Shown here: positions 18,775 through 26,849 of the stretch, in pieces
How the letters are laid out: every line of letters begins with the position of its first letter
Numbering within the stretch: position 1 is the stretch's first letter
Assembly (NCBI RefSeq): GCF_012927265.1
Contig: NZ_JABBGF010000001.1
Location: forward strand, 680,502 to 744,501
Direction of reading: 5' to 3'
Source of the DNA: Chryseobacterium cheonjiense
GTDB taxonomy: Bacteria > Bacteroidota > Bacteroidia > Flavobacteriales > Weeksellaceae
Length of the DNA: 64,000 nt
Position numbers and translations under genes: made by a program
Notes under the pieces: generated by a model
Seen by the model: only the letters and a program-made list of their open reading frames with translations
The model's database searches: none
Told to the model about the DNA's origin: nothing

Positions 18775-19794
18775 ATGTCATCCAACAAAAACGCCCTGAT
18801 CCGCTACAAAACGCTTGATAAATGCTTAAAAAACAAATTCCGGAAATACACGCTGGAAGATCTTATCGATGAATGTTCTGAAGCACTGTTTGAGTACGAG
18901 GGAAAAGAATCTTTTGTAAGCAGACGCACGGTGCAGCTCGACCTGCAGAATATGCGCAGTGAAAAATTCGGGTATGAGGCTCCGATTGAAGTGTACGAAA
19001 GGAAATATTACCGATACAGCGATCCCAATTACAGCATTCACAACATTTCCGTCAATGAAAGTGACCTCAAAGCAATGAATAATGCAGTACAGATTTTGAA
19101 GCAGTTCAAAGATTTTTCCATGTTTAAAGAAATGAACGGGGTCATCCAGAAACTGGAAGATTCAATTCATGCAACTCATCACAAATCGATCATTCACCTC
19201 GATAAAAACGAGCAGCTGAAAGGCCTTGAGCATATCGATATTCTTTACGAAAGCATTATCGGCAAAAAGGTGCTCCGCATCTTATACAAAAGCTTTACCG
19301 CAAGAGACGCGAATATTTTCACCGTTCATCCGCAGCTTCTAAAAGAATACAATAACCGCTGGTTCTTAGTATGTGTCTACAAAGGGAAAATGTATAACCT
19401 TGCTCTGGACCGCATAGAGCATATTGAACAGGAAGAAAAAGCAGAGTATATGGAACGGAATCTTGACGGAGATGAATACTTCAAGGATATCGTAGGCGTC
19501 ACCGTTTCCGAGACAATCAAACCCCGGAATGTTGTTTTTTTTGTTGATGCCTCCAACGCGCCTTATGTGAAAACAAAACCATTTCATAAAAGTCAGGAAA
19601 TTGTTAGTGAAACAGAAGAGGGGACATTGTTTAAAATCTGTGTGCAGATCAATTATGAACTGGAGCGCCTGTTATTAGGCTTTGGTGAATGTCTTATCGT
19701 GCATCAGCCAAAGAAACTGAGAATGAGAATGCAGGAGAAATTCAGAGCGGGATTTAATAATTATAATAACCTGGATTTAGAAGGTGGGGACTAG
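18775..19794 (+). CDS. WYL-domain transcriptional regulator
   Basis: A 339-residue regulator. Residues 1-90 form a winged-helix DNA-binding region (FVSRRTVQLDLQNMR near 42-56 is the recognition-helix area). A helical linker follows, and then the WYL domain (about 150-235, with LRILYKSF, FTVHPQLLKEYNNRWFLVCV and LALDRIEHI). A WCX-like C-terminal extension completes it. WYL proteins sense ligands, including nucleic acids in some cases, and often control DNA- or RNA-damage and defence genes. It is the only specific regulator near rtcB, so it is the best candidate for binding the shared TGCGCAA dyads; that link is inference. Confidence 0.88.
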   Translation: MSSNKNALIRYKTLDKCLKNKFRKYTLEDLIDECSEALFEYEGKESFVSRRTVQLDLQNMRSEKFGYEAPIEVYERKYYRYSDPNYSIHNISVNESDLKAMNNAVQILKQFKDFSMFKEMNGVIQKLEDSIHATHHKSIIHLDKNEQLKGLEHIDILYESIIGKKVLRILYKSFTARDANIFTVHPQLLKEYNNRWFLVCVYKGKMYNLALDRIEHIEQEEKAEYMERNLDGDEYFKDIVGVTVSETIKPRNVVFFVDASNAPYVKTKPFHKSQEIVSETEEGTLFKICVQINYELERLLLGFGECLIVHQPKKLRMRMQEKFRAGFNNYNNLDLEGGD

Positions 19795-19848
19795 AACAAA
19801 TTCTTTGTGGCTTGGAAATTGTATTACCCAAAATACAAAAATAATAAT

Positions 19849-19989
19849 ATGAAATCAAGAATATTAAAAGCTGTGGTAGCAGTGGTAGCACCTTTGGTGA
19901 TAGAATTTGTAATTAAAAAAATAGCTGAAAAGTTTGATGAAAAACCAGCTGAAGATAAAAGGCGGGTTCCTGTACAAAATTGGGAGTAG
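19849..19989 (+). CDS. Small hypothetical protein
   Basis: A 46-residue protein starting MKSRILKAVVAVVAPL with a hydrophobic helix of about 20 residues (7-24), followed by a lysine-rich amphipathic helix and a short polar tail. I start it at the ATG at 19849 rather than the GTG at 19807, because the first 14 residues of the longer frame look like intergenic DNA. It lies 54 bases after the WYL gene and ends 16 bases before a strong terminator, so it is probably the last gene of that transcript. Function unknown; likely membrane-associated. Confidence 0.6.
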   Translation: MKSRILKAVVAVVAPLVIEFVIKKIAEKFDEKPAEDKRRVPVQNWE

Positions 19990-20005
19990 CTAATTTAATA
20001 TTGTG

Positions 20006-20040
20006 AAAAAAGAGGTGTTATGAACAACACCTCTTTTTTT
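20006..20040. terminator. Bidirectional terminator
   Basis: Fourteen-base stem AAAAAAGAGGTGTT (20006-20019) with AACACCTCTTTTTT (20026-20039), six-base loop, between converging genes. Confidence 0.9.
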
Positions 20041-21224
20041 TATACAAAATCGTAAATACCGTTTTTCCAGCCTAATACTTTTGACGAATCTGCCTTCAGC
20101 CAGTTTTTAAGAACAGTTGCATAGACTTTTCTGAAATCTTCAGAGTAAATAAGATCGCCTTCATTCAGCTTTGTGAGATCGGGTAGTGGATTCAGAATTC
20201 CTTTTTTCTTCAGTCCGCCACTGATAAAAAACATCTGGTTGGCTGTCCCGTGATCAGTTCCCTTGCTGGCATTCTGAGCAACCCGCCGTCCGAATTCCGA
20301 AAACGTCATCAGTAAAATATTATCAAAAAGGCCATTGCTTTTCATATCTGCTACGAAAGATTTTACGGCTTCATTAATATCACTGAACAACTTTTGCTGT
20401 CTTTCATTTTGATTGACGTGCGTATCAAAACTTCCGATGGAAAGGTAATAAACCCTTGTGTTAATATCAGATTTAATTAAAGAAGCAACTGTTTTAAAAT
20501 CTTTTCCGAGCTGTGAATTGGGGTAGGCTTGTGTTGTCTGTTTCGCCTTGCTCTTTTCAAAAATATATCCGGCATTGTTGATGGTGGAACCCAGTGTTTG
20601 ATAGAGATAGGAAACCGTTTCATCGTCGTGATGATGATCATAGAGCGATTTGAAATATTTTTCCTGGCTGGTTTGGTACAGTCTTTTAGGATCTTTAAAT
20701 GCAAAAGCTTTATTTTTTTCACCTTTTAACGCAAGACTGAGCATATCATCTACTTCCAAAGCCTGGGTCGGATGCTCGCAACGGTAACATTCTTCATCGA
20801 GAAACCTTCCGAGCCAGCCTGTGTCCAGGTATTCATCGCTTTTGCTGGCGGAATGCCAGATATCCATGCTTCTGAAGTGCGATTTATCCGGATTAGGATA
20901 CCCTACATTGTTCATGACCGAAAGTTCGCCGCTGTCATACAGTTCTTTAAAATAAGAAAGAGCAGGATTGATTCCTGTTTCATCGTTCAAAGCCAGCGAA
21001 TTATTAATGGCAATGCTGTTTCTTTCTTTAAAATAGATGTCATTCCGCACCGGAATAATCGTATTGAGGCCGTCGTTTCCTCCTGTGAACTGCAGGACGA
21101 TCAGTATTTTCTGGTTAGGCTCCAGCGCTTCGTCGAACGTCATCGCTTTAAGGAAATTCGGCATCAGTAATGAAGCGGTCGCTAATGAGCTTATTTTCAG
21201 GAATTCTCTTCTTTTGATTAGCAT
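20040..21224 (-). CDS. DUF1501 domain protein, Tat-type signal
   Basis: A 394-residue protein with an N-terminal twin-arginine-like signal (KRREFLKISSLATASLLMP, 4-22), pointing to export in folded form. The body belongs to the DUF1501 family, a sulfatase/alkaline-phosphatase-like fold, with QFTGGNDGLNTIIP near 45-58, DKSHFRSMDIWHSAS near 113-127 and SEFGRR and GTDHGTANQ toward the end. These proteins are almost always encoded with a DUF1800 gene, here 21 bases upstream in the same direction. The substrate is unknown; the pairing suggests a common periplasmic or surface function. Confidence 0.88.
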   Translation of the reverse strand: MLIKRREFLKISSLATASLLMPNFLKAMTFDEALEPNQKILIVLQFTGGNDGLNTIIPVRNDIYFKERNSIAINNSLALNDETGINPALSYFKELYDSGELSVMNNVGYPNPDKSHFRSMDIWHSASKSDEYLDTGWLGRFLDEECYRCEHPTQALEVDDMLSLALKGEKNKAFAFKDPKRLYQTSQEKYFKSLYDHHHDDETVSYLYQTLGSTINNAGYIFEKSKAKQTTQAYPNSQLGKDFKTVASLIKSDINTRVYYLSIGSFDTHVNQNERQQKLFSDINEAVKSFVADMKSNGLFDNILLMTFSEFGRRVAQNASKGTDHGTANQMFFISGGLKKKGILNPLPDLTKLNEGDLIYSEDFRKVYATVLKNWLKADSSKVLGWKNGIYDFV

Positions 21225-21245
21225 AAGGCTGGGTTTTAGGTTACA

Positions 21246-22625
21246 TTACATCAACTGATATTCAGGAGTGCACATCAGATTAATAACATTCATTTTAATA
21301 CTGTTGTCTGAAAAGTTTTTCACAGAATCCAAGTCTAAAGATTTTGAGCTCTGAATCAGATATTCTTCAGGATTTTTTCCGTTGAAAAATTTTTCCACAC
21401 GTTGCCAGTCAATCGTAATATTTGGATTTTTAAACGATTTATTCATTGCATTTTCCGGGGATTTCATTCCCATATCGATATCATCATCCGGCCGTGGTCT
21501 GTATTCTAAGGGCCGTAATCCCGACCAGATCTGGGGAATCTGGAGTCTTAACATCAACGTAGAGCTGTCGATCCAGGATTTTCCGTTGGGCCAGCCCGCG
21601 ACATTCGGCGGATATAAAAGCATCTGTCCCAGTAATTTCTGGTAAACAATGAGATTTTCCGGATTCTGAATATTCATCGGTAATGTACGCATGATTCCGG
21701 CCATCAGTTCTATCGGTGATTTTATTCTGTTTCCGATATTTTTCTGATCATAAAACCATGAGCTTGAAAATATTTCGATCATCAGTTTCCGGATATCATA
21801 ACCGGATTTGTAAAAATGATCTGCAAGCTGGTCAATAATGGCCTTATCTTCAGTTTCATTGACAAAAAAGCGGTAAATTTTTGCTGTAATAAATCTGGCT
21901 GTGGCTTTCTGTTCAAGAATAATATCTAACACATCATTCCCCGTAAAGTTTCCGGTTTTTCCTAAAAATGTTTTTGATCCTTCATCATGGAGTTTTTTTC
22001 TTTCCTGGAAATTTCCTTCTTTATCGTAGCCCCAACCTGTAAAAGCTCTTGCACCTTCCCGAATGTCTTTCTCCGTATAATTTCCTCTGCCCATTGTGAA
22101 CAGCTCCATTACTTCCCGTGCAAAATTTTCATTGGGATGATCTTTTTTATTTTGCTGGTTGTTAAGAAAACCCAGCATAGCAGGAGCTTTGCTTACTTCG
22201 AATAAAAGATCCCTGAAATTTCCCAGCGCATTTTTTCGGATAATATTCAGGATTTGCCGGTTGAACTTTGGATTCTGTACTCTTGAAGCGAAGTGTCCGT
22301 GCCAGAAAAAAGCCATTTTTTCTCTTAGCTGTTCCGTACCGGTTACCATTTTATAAAGGAAATTCAGGTTTAGTTCTTCATTCTGCCGGCGGTTGATCTT
22401 CTGGATTTCTTTTCTCTTTTCTGCCGGAGATTTATCGTTCATATAATCTACAATTTCGGTATCGGGCGTATCATAATTGATATACGTAAAAGTCTCTTCT
22501 TTCAGAAGTTCATCCAATAACGTTTTGGAGTACTTGTTTTTCAGGTCTTCAAACTGGTTGATTGCTGCTCCAAAGCCTGCGCGCCAAAGCAGATGTTTAT
22601 TGTGGATAATTGACAGGACTGTCAT
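21246..22625 (-). CDS. DUF1800 family protein
   Basis: A 459-residue DUF1800 protein, first gene of a two-gene operon with DUF1501. Family blocks are LLWRAGFGA near the N-terminus, MAFFWHGHFASRVQNP near 105-120, NENFAREVMELFTMGRGNYTE split near 164-185, ARAFTGW, and PPNVAGWPNGKSWIDSSTL near 340-358. There is no obvious signal peptide, although the DUF1501 partner is exported. Function is not established; members have been discussed as polysaccharide- or surface-associated proteins in Bacteroidota and Planctomycetes. Confidence 0.88.
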   Translation of the reverse strand: MTVLSIIHNKHLLWRAGFGAAINQFEDLKNKYSKTLLDELLKEETFTYINYDTPDTEIVDYMNDKSPAEKRKEIQKINRRQNEELNLNFLYKMVTGTEQLREKMAFFWHGHFASRVQNPKFNRQILNIIRKNALGNFRDLLFEVSKAPAMLGFLNNQQNKKDHPNENFAREVMELFTMGRGNYTEKDIREGARAFTGWGYDKEGNFQERKKLHDEGSKTFLGKTGNFTGNDVLDIILEQKATARFITAKIYRFFVNETEDKAIIDQLADHFYKSGYDIRKLMIEIFSSSWFYDQKNIGNRIKSPIELMAGIMRTLPMNIQNPENLIVYQKLLGQMLLYPPNVAGWPNGKSWIDSSTLMLRLQIPQIWSGLRPLEYRPRPDDDIDMGMKSPENAMNKSFKNPNITIDWQRVEKFFNGKNPEEYLIQSSKSLDLDSVKNFSDNSIKMNVINLMCTPEYQLM

Positions 22626-22680
22626 AGCTGTATTTTGTTTTTGGATGGTGTTATGGTGATAAGGTTAAAAATTACAACGG

Positions 22681-22694
22681 TTAACAATTGTTAA
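22681..22694. promoter_or_regulatory. Perfect 14-bp palindrome
   Basis: TTAACAATTGTTAA, 56 bases upstream of the DUF1800 start on the divergent side. It has the form of a small dimeric operator but could be chance in AT-rich DNA. Confidence 0.3.
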
Positions 22695-22820
22695 TATAAC
22701 AAGCTTAAATGGGTTTTTGTCATATAATTAAACAATCATTTAAATTTTAATAAATTTAATGTATTGAAAATCATTGTTTTGTAATTATGTTTAAATGTAA
22801 AACTGTTGTAGACGCCCTGG

Positions 22821-22836
22821 TTGGCACGATTTTTAC
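22821..22836 (+). promoter_or_regulatory. Candidate sigma-54 promoter of the outer-membrane protein
   Basis: TTGGCACGATTTTTAC: a perfect -24 block TGGCAC, five bases, then TTAC where TTGC is standard. The start codon lies 36 bases on. One position of the -12 element deviates, so the call is tentative. Confidence 0.45.
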
Positions 22837-22871
22837 AGTTTTCAGCTTAGTAAAATTAAAAAATCAGAGTT

Positions 22872-23435
22872 ATGAAAATGTTAAAACATGCAATTTTATT
22901 TGCCGGAATTTTTACTGCTGGAGCTTTGAGTGCGCAGAGTGCACAGATGAATAATATGATTAAAGTAGGAGCAAATGTTGGTTTAGCAGTTCCTTCTGAT
23001 AATACATCAATGGCAGTAGGTGTGGATGTAGCATATCAAAACCTTGTGACTCCGGGATTCGGATTGGGGATTGCTACAGGATATACTCATTATTTTGGAA
23101 AAGATAACAACGGATACAGCAATAACGATGTAGGGGTAGTTCCTGTGGGTGCGCTGATCAGAATTTATCCGAAACAGACAGGTTTCTATTTTGGGACTGA
23201 CTTAGGATATGGTTTCCTTGTTGGTAATGATAAGGTAGCTTCTAATGCTTCTCTTGACAGACCGGATGGCGGTTTTTACATCAAGCCGGAGATCGGATAT
23301 CATAACCAGGACTGGAACTTTTTCGTGCAGTACCAGAAAGTATTTGTAGGAAGCAAAGGAGATTTGCCGGGTCAGGACTATAATGTTGGCAACCTGGGTG
23401 TAGGATTTTCCTACAACATTCCATTAGGAAAGTAG
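22872..23435 (+). CDS. Outer-membrane beta-barrel protein
   Basis: A 187-residue exported protein: signal peptide 1-21 (AILFAGIFTAGALSAQ), then alternating short strands rich in Gly and aromatic residues (IKVGANVGLAVP, LGIATGYTHYFG, FYFGTDLGYGFLVG, FFVQYQKVFVG, LGVGFSYNIPLGK), ending in an aromatic/glycine final strand. This fits a small barrel of the porin-like OmpX/OprF-N class. It is monocistronic, with a candidate sigma-54 promoter upstream and a terminator after. Role unknown, perhaps structural or stress-related. Confidence 0.8.
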   Translation: MKMLKHAILFAGIFTAGALSAQSAQMNNMIKVGANVGLAVPSDNTSMAVGVDVAYQNLVTPGFGLGIATGYTHYFGKDNNGYSNNDVGVVPVGALIRIYPKQTGFYFGTDLGYGFLVGNDKVASNASLDRPDGGFYIKPEIGYHNQDWNFFVQYQKVFVGSKGDLPGQDYNVGNLGVGFSYNIPLGK

Positions 23436-23464
23436 TTAGATTTAAATATAAGCAATTATTAGCC

Positions 23465-23495
23465 AAACCTTTTCGAGTTTTTGAGAAGGTTTTTT
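23465..23495 (+). terminator. Terminator after the beta-barrel gene
   Basis: Ten-base stem 23465-23474 with 23483-23492 (one G-U pair), eight-base loop, then a T run. Confidence 0.75.
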
Positions 23496-23549
23496 ATTTC
23501 TAACGAAAATTTACGAAAAGTATTATTATATTTGATAAAATTTGAGGTT

Positions 23550-24599
23550 ATGATTTTGAATCCGAAATTTCCGCTTTATTTACCAGGAGCAAAAAATGCT
23601 GGCAATGATAACATTTCAATCATTGGCGCAAACCTTCGTGAAGATATTACAACTTTAGGTCATTTTATTTCCGCCAACGGAGGCCTTGAGGTTAAAATCC
23701 AAAACAGTTATCCAACCAAAGAATATGCTTCATTTGCAGACATTTTAAGGAAATTTATCCAGGATAACATGCTGGAAAATGTAAAGAGACTTAGTGTGGC
23801 TGTACCCGGCCCGGTGATTAACGGGAAGAGTAATCCGATACGACTGGGGTGGAATCTTGATATTGAAGATTTTAAAAGAGATTTTAATTTTGAAAAAGCA
23901 GATATGCTTAACGATCAGGAAGCTTCAGCATACGGAATGGGACTTCTGGAAGATTCCGATCTTGATCCTATCTACACCAGCGGAAATCTTGAAAAAGGAA
24001 ATGTTGCCATCCTCGCTCCCGGAAACGGACTTGGAGAAGCAGGGTACTTTTTCGACGGCAAATACATAAGACCTTTCGCAACGGAAGGCGGACACTCCGA
24101 ATTCTCCCCGAGAACCAATGTAGAGGTAGAGTTCTACCAGTTCCTGAACAATATCTATGGAATTGTAAGCTGGGAAAATGTATTGTCCAAAACAGGATTA
24201 TTTAATATCTACCGTTTTTTAAGAGACGTAAAAAGACATCCCGAACCGGAATGGCTTGCCGAAAGACTGTCAGAAGGAAATTTCGTACAGGAACTTTATA
24301 AAGCGGCCGTGGAAGATGATGTACTGATCTGTAAAATCGCTTTAGATACCTTTATAGAGTTTCTTGCAAGAGAGGCAAATAACCTTACCTTAAAACTGAA
24401 GGCAACAGGAGGTTTATTAATCTCCGGCGATATTCCACAGGAAATCAGGTCCTACATTGATAAGGATAAGTTCTACGAAAAATTCAAGATCAGTGATAAA
24501 ATGGAAGAAATGCTGAGAAACATTCCGATTTATCTGAATAAAAATGAAAATACAGCTTTGAATGGCGCAGCGCTATACACCGCTTATTATCAAGACTAA
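23550..24599 (+). CDS. glk: Glucokinase family protein (PF02685)
   Basis: Phosphorylates glucose with ATP at the entry to glycolysis. 349 residues from the ATG at 23550 (MILNPKFPLYLPGAKNAG). A longer frame starting with TTG at 23481 runs through the preceding terminator and is rejected. The glucokinase blocks are VAVPGPVINGKSN with LGWNLD (about 90-110), NDQEASAYGMG, LAPGNGLGEAGYF (ATP/phosphate region), and FATEGGHSEFSPR. The opening IGANLRED replaces the usual IGGTNAR/DIGGTN phosphate-1 motif, somewhat divergent. TATATTTG just upstream is a probable -7 box. The family is clear; sugar specificity is inferred. Confidence 0.82.
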   Translation: MILNPKFPLYLPGAKNAGNDNISIIGANLREDITTLGHFISANGGLEVKIQNSYPTKEYASFADILRKFIQDNMLENVKRLSVAVPGPVINGKSNPIRLGWNLDIEDFKRDFNFEKADMLNDQEASAYGMGLLEDSDLDPIYTSGNLEKGNVAILAPGNGLGEAGYFFDGKYIRPFATEGGHSEFSPRTNVEVEFYQFLNNIYGIVSWENVLSKTGLFNIYRFLRDVKRHPEPEWLAERLSEGNFVQELYKAAVEDDVLICKIALDTFIEFLAREANNLTLKLKATGGLLISGDIPQEIRSYIDKDKFYEKFKISDKMEEMLRNIPIYLNKNENTALNGAALYTAYYQD

Positions 24600-24606
24600 C
24601 TTTAAG

Positions 24607-24628
24607 CTCCGGATTTCCGGAGTTTTTT
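24607..24628 (+). terminator. Terminator after glucokinase
   Basis: CTCCGGA (24607-24613) pairs with TCCGGAG (24616-24622), then six T. Confidence 0.8.
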
Positions 24629-24650
24629 ATTTATAAAAATTATTGCATTA

Positions 24651-24696
24651 ATTGATATACATCAATGAAATCTATCGTTTCTGTTGATTACATTTG
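24651..24696 (+). promoter_or_regulatory. Promoter and dyad before the first YceI gene
   Basis: TACATTTG (24689-24696) is an exact -7 box. Upstream lies the perfect dyad ATTGAT-ATAC-ATCAAT (24651-24666), which is placed where an operator could act. Confidence 0.5.
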
Positions 24697-24734
24697 CATC
24701 AGTAAATAATAAACAAGCAAATAATTTTTTATCA

Positions 24735-25301
24735 ATGAAAAAAATATTCCTATTAGCAGTTTTAGCGAGTGGTTTAGCATTCGGACAGGCAAAAAAAGTA
24801 GTAAGCTCTGATGTTCAGTGGTGGGGTTACAAAATCGCAAAATCTGAAGCGAGTTCTCACAACGGAACCGTAAAAGTAAAATCCGGTGAAATGGTAATGA
24901 AAGGTAACCAGTTGGTTGGAGGTACATTTGTATTAGATATGACTTCTATCAATTCAACCGATCTTTCCGGCGAATATCAGCAGAAGCTGAACGGGCACCT
25001 TAAAAACGGAGATTTCTTTGAGGTAGAAAAATATCCTACTGCAACTTTCAAAATTACAGGTGTGAAAAAGAATAATGATAAAGTATACAATTCTTTAGTA
25101 ACAGGTAATTTAACGGTGAAAGGAAAAACAAACGCGATTTCTTTCCCTGCAAAAATTACGTATGCCAACGGAACAGTAAGCTTAATGTCAAATAAATTCT
25201 CAATCGACAGACAAAAATTTGATGTTGCATACAAATCTACCATGCAGGATGTTCTTGTGAAAGATGACATGGATTTGCAGGTAAAAGTAACAGCAAAATA
25301 A
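24735..25301 (+). CDS. YceI family protein (copy 1)
   Basis: A 188-residue exported lipocalin-like protein from the ATG at 24735, with signal peptide MKKIFLLAVLASGLAFGQA. The mature part shows YceI features: WWGYKIAKSEASSHNGTVKVK near the start, FVLDMTSINSTD, HLKNGDFFEVEKYPTATF, and YKSTMQDVLVKDDMDL at the end. The family binds isoprenoid or other hydrophobic ligands in a beta barrel; the ligand here is not known. A paralogue follows 78 bases downstream after a terminator, so each has its own transcript or partial read-through. Confidence 0.88.
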   Translation: MKKIFLLAVLASGLAFGQAKKVVSSDVQWWGYKIAKSEASSHNGTVKVKSGEMVMKGNQLVGGTFVLDMTSINSTDLSGEYQQKLNGHLKNGDFFEVEKYPTATFKITGVKKNNDKVYNSLVTGNLTVKGKTNAISFPAKITYANGTVSLMSNKFSIDRQKFDVAYKSTMQDVLVKDDMDLQVKVTAK

Positions 25302-25322
25302 TTTAATCAAAAAAAGATTGTT

Positions 25323-25354
25323 AAAAGTGTAGAAGTTCTACACTTTTTTTTATT
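25323..25354 (+). terminator. Terminator between YceI genes
   Basis: Twelve-base inverted repeat AAAAGTGTAGAA / TTCTACACTTTT (25323-25334, 25336-25347), followed by T residues. Confidence 0.8.
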
Positions 25355-25379
25355 TTTGTTGAATTGTAAATAAAAAAGA

Positions 25380-26015
25380 ATGAAAAGATTACTATTGTTT
25401 GCTATGATGTGTGTATGCATGTCATTTGTTTTCGGTCAGAAGAAAGGAGATAAAGTGGTAAAAGTAACATCGTCGGAGATCAGATGGTGGGGATATAAAG
25501 TAGTGAAAACAGTTCCTACAACGCACTCGGGGACCGTAAAGCTGAAAAGCGGAAAGTTTACTTTTGATAAAACCGTTCTTGTAGACGGAGAATTTGTGAT
25601 CGATATGAAGTCGATTATGGCAGGTGATGTTTCAAGCCAGGATGAAGATATGGTAAAACTAACGAATGATCTTAAAAGCACCAATTTCTTCGATGTTAAA
25701 AAGTTTCCGTTGGCGAAATTCCATTTAACGAAGATTATTCCACTGGCAAACAGCGATTATAACTCTACAGTTTATGGTGATATAACGATAAAAGGAGTAA
25801 GAAAAACAATTACTTTCCCTGCAAACGTTTATATCACACAGTTTACGGTAGTAATAGAATCTGCAAAATTCTCTCTGAACAGAAGAGATTTCAAAGTATT
25901 CTATCAGTCTTCTCTTAAAGATTACTTTATTAAGAACGAAATGGATATTCAGTTTAAGATTTCAACAGAGAAATTGGATAACGAAAACAGAACCCCTGTT
26001 AAAAAGAAAAAATAA
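25380..26015 (+). CDS. YceI family protein (copy 2)
   Basis: A 211-residue paralogue of the gene before it. Signal peptide 1-20 (LLFAMMCVCMSFVFGQ). Shared YceI blocks are IRWWGYKVVKTVPTTHSGTVK, EFVIDMKSIM, LKSTNFFDVKKFPLAKFH and YQSSLKDYFIKNEMDIQFK. It differs by a longer basic C-terminal tail (NENRTPVKKKK). Tandem duplication is evident. Expected in the periplasm as a hydrophobic-ligand carrier; the ligand is unknown. Confidence 0.86.
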   Translation: MKRLLLFAMMCVCMSFVFGQKKGDKVVKVTSSEIRWWGYKVVKTVPTTHSGTVKLKSGKFTFDKTVLVDGEFVIDMKSIMAGDVSSQDEDMVKLTNDLKSTNFFDVKKFPLAKFHLTKIIPLANSDYNSTVYGDITIKGVRKTITFPANVYITQFTVVIESAKFSLNRRDFKVFYQSSLKDYFIKNEMDIQFKISTEKLDNENRTPVKKKK

Positions 26016-26037
26016 GACATCCGTCTTTATATAAATC

Positions 26038-26074
26038 AATGAGCGATTTCTTCTGAAACCGCTCATTTTTTTTG
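26038..26074 (+). terminator. Terminator after YceI copy 2
   Basis: AATGAGCG (26038-26045) pairs with CGCTCATT (26060-26067), then T8. Confidence 0.8.
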
Positions 26075-26097
26075 TCTTAATTTTTTATTTTAGTAGT

Positions 26098-26739
26098 ATG
26101 AAAATATATGTAGTAAGCGGACTGGGCGCAGATTTTAAAGTGCTGGAAAAAATACAGTTTCCCAAACATCATGAAGTTGTTTTTATCGATTGGCTGATTC
26201 CTGAGCAGAATGAAGAATTTCTGGATTATGTTGAGAGAATGGCTGAAAAAATTGATGATTCGGAGCCGTTTTATCTGTTGGGATATTCTTTTGGCGGAAT
26301 TCTGGTTCAGGAAATAAATAAACTAAAGCCAGCCCGGAAAGTGGTCATCCTGGGCAGCATCAGATCGGATAAGGAAAAATCAGTACTCATAAAGACCGGA
26401 CAGATTACCAGGATTCCGAAACTCTTACCGGTAAGGCTTTTCAATGAAAAGACAACCAGTATCTATTCGATGTTCAGAAAATTTTTTGATCCTAAAAATC
26501 CTAAAATCCTACAATATTTTCAGGTAAGAGATCCGTATTACCTTAAATGGTCTATTGAAAAAATATCCGACTGGAAATTTGATGAAAATCCGGATGTTAT
26601 CCAGATTCTGGGGGATAAAGACATTGTTTTTCCCATTAAAAACTGTCGGCCAGATTATATTATCAAAGGAGGAACTCATCTTTTTCCTGCAACTAAATCT
26701 AAAGAAGTATCAAATATTTTAAAAGGGGTATTTGATTAA
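26098..26739 (+). CDS. Alpha/beta hydrolase
   Basis: A 213-residue single-domain hydrolase. The N-terminal strand YVVSGLGADFKVLEK places the oxyanion loop. The nucleophile elbow is GYSFGG (about 61-66, Ser63). The acid is probably Asp in QILGDKDIVFP, and the histidine is the one in IKGGTHLFP near the C-terminus, so a complete Ser-Asp-His triad is present. No signal peptide, so it is cytoplasmic. Substrate unknown. It is flanked by unrelated genes with their own promoters. Confidence 0.8.
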   Translation: MKIYVVSGLGADFKVLEKIQFPKHHEVVFIDWLIPEQNEEFLDYVERMAEKIDDSEPFYLLGYSFGGILVQEINKLKPARKVVILGSIRSDKEKSVLIKTGQITRIPKLLPVRLFNEKTTSIYSMFRKFFDPKNPKILQYFQVRDPYYLKWSIEKISDWKFDENPDVIQILGDKDIVFPIKNCRPDYIIKGGTHLFPATKSKEVSNILKGVFD

Positions 26740-26821
26740 TTTATTACTAAAATTTAAAATATGCCATAATTTTTAGGGGGTTAAAAAATATTTTATATGT
26801 TTTTTTTTGAAAATTTATTCT

Positions 26822-26829
26822 TACTTTTG
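26822..26829 (+). promoter_or_regulatory. -7 promoter box for the ammonium transporter
   Basis: TACTTTTG matches TAnnTTTG 20 bases before the ATG. A three-codon frame ATG-AAT-TTA-TGA (26842-26853) overlaps the true start codon as ATGA. Confidence 0.5.
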
Positions 26830-26849
26830 AAGGGGTAATACATGAATTT

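Noticed and set aside
19807..19848. GTG extension of the 46-residue protein
   Set aside because: The extra residues look like intergenic DNA, and a good ATG follows.
23481..23549. N-terminal extension of glucokinase from TTG
   Set aside because: It starts inside the terminator of the gene before and adds 23 non-conserved residues.
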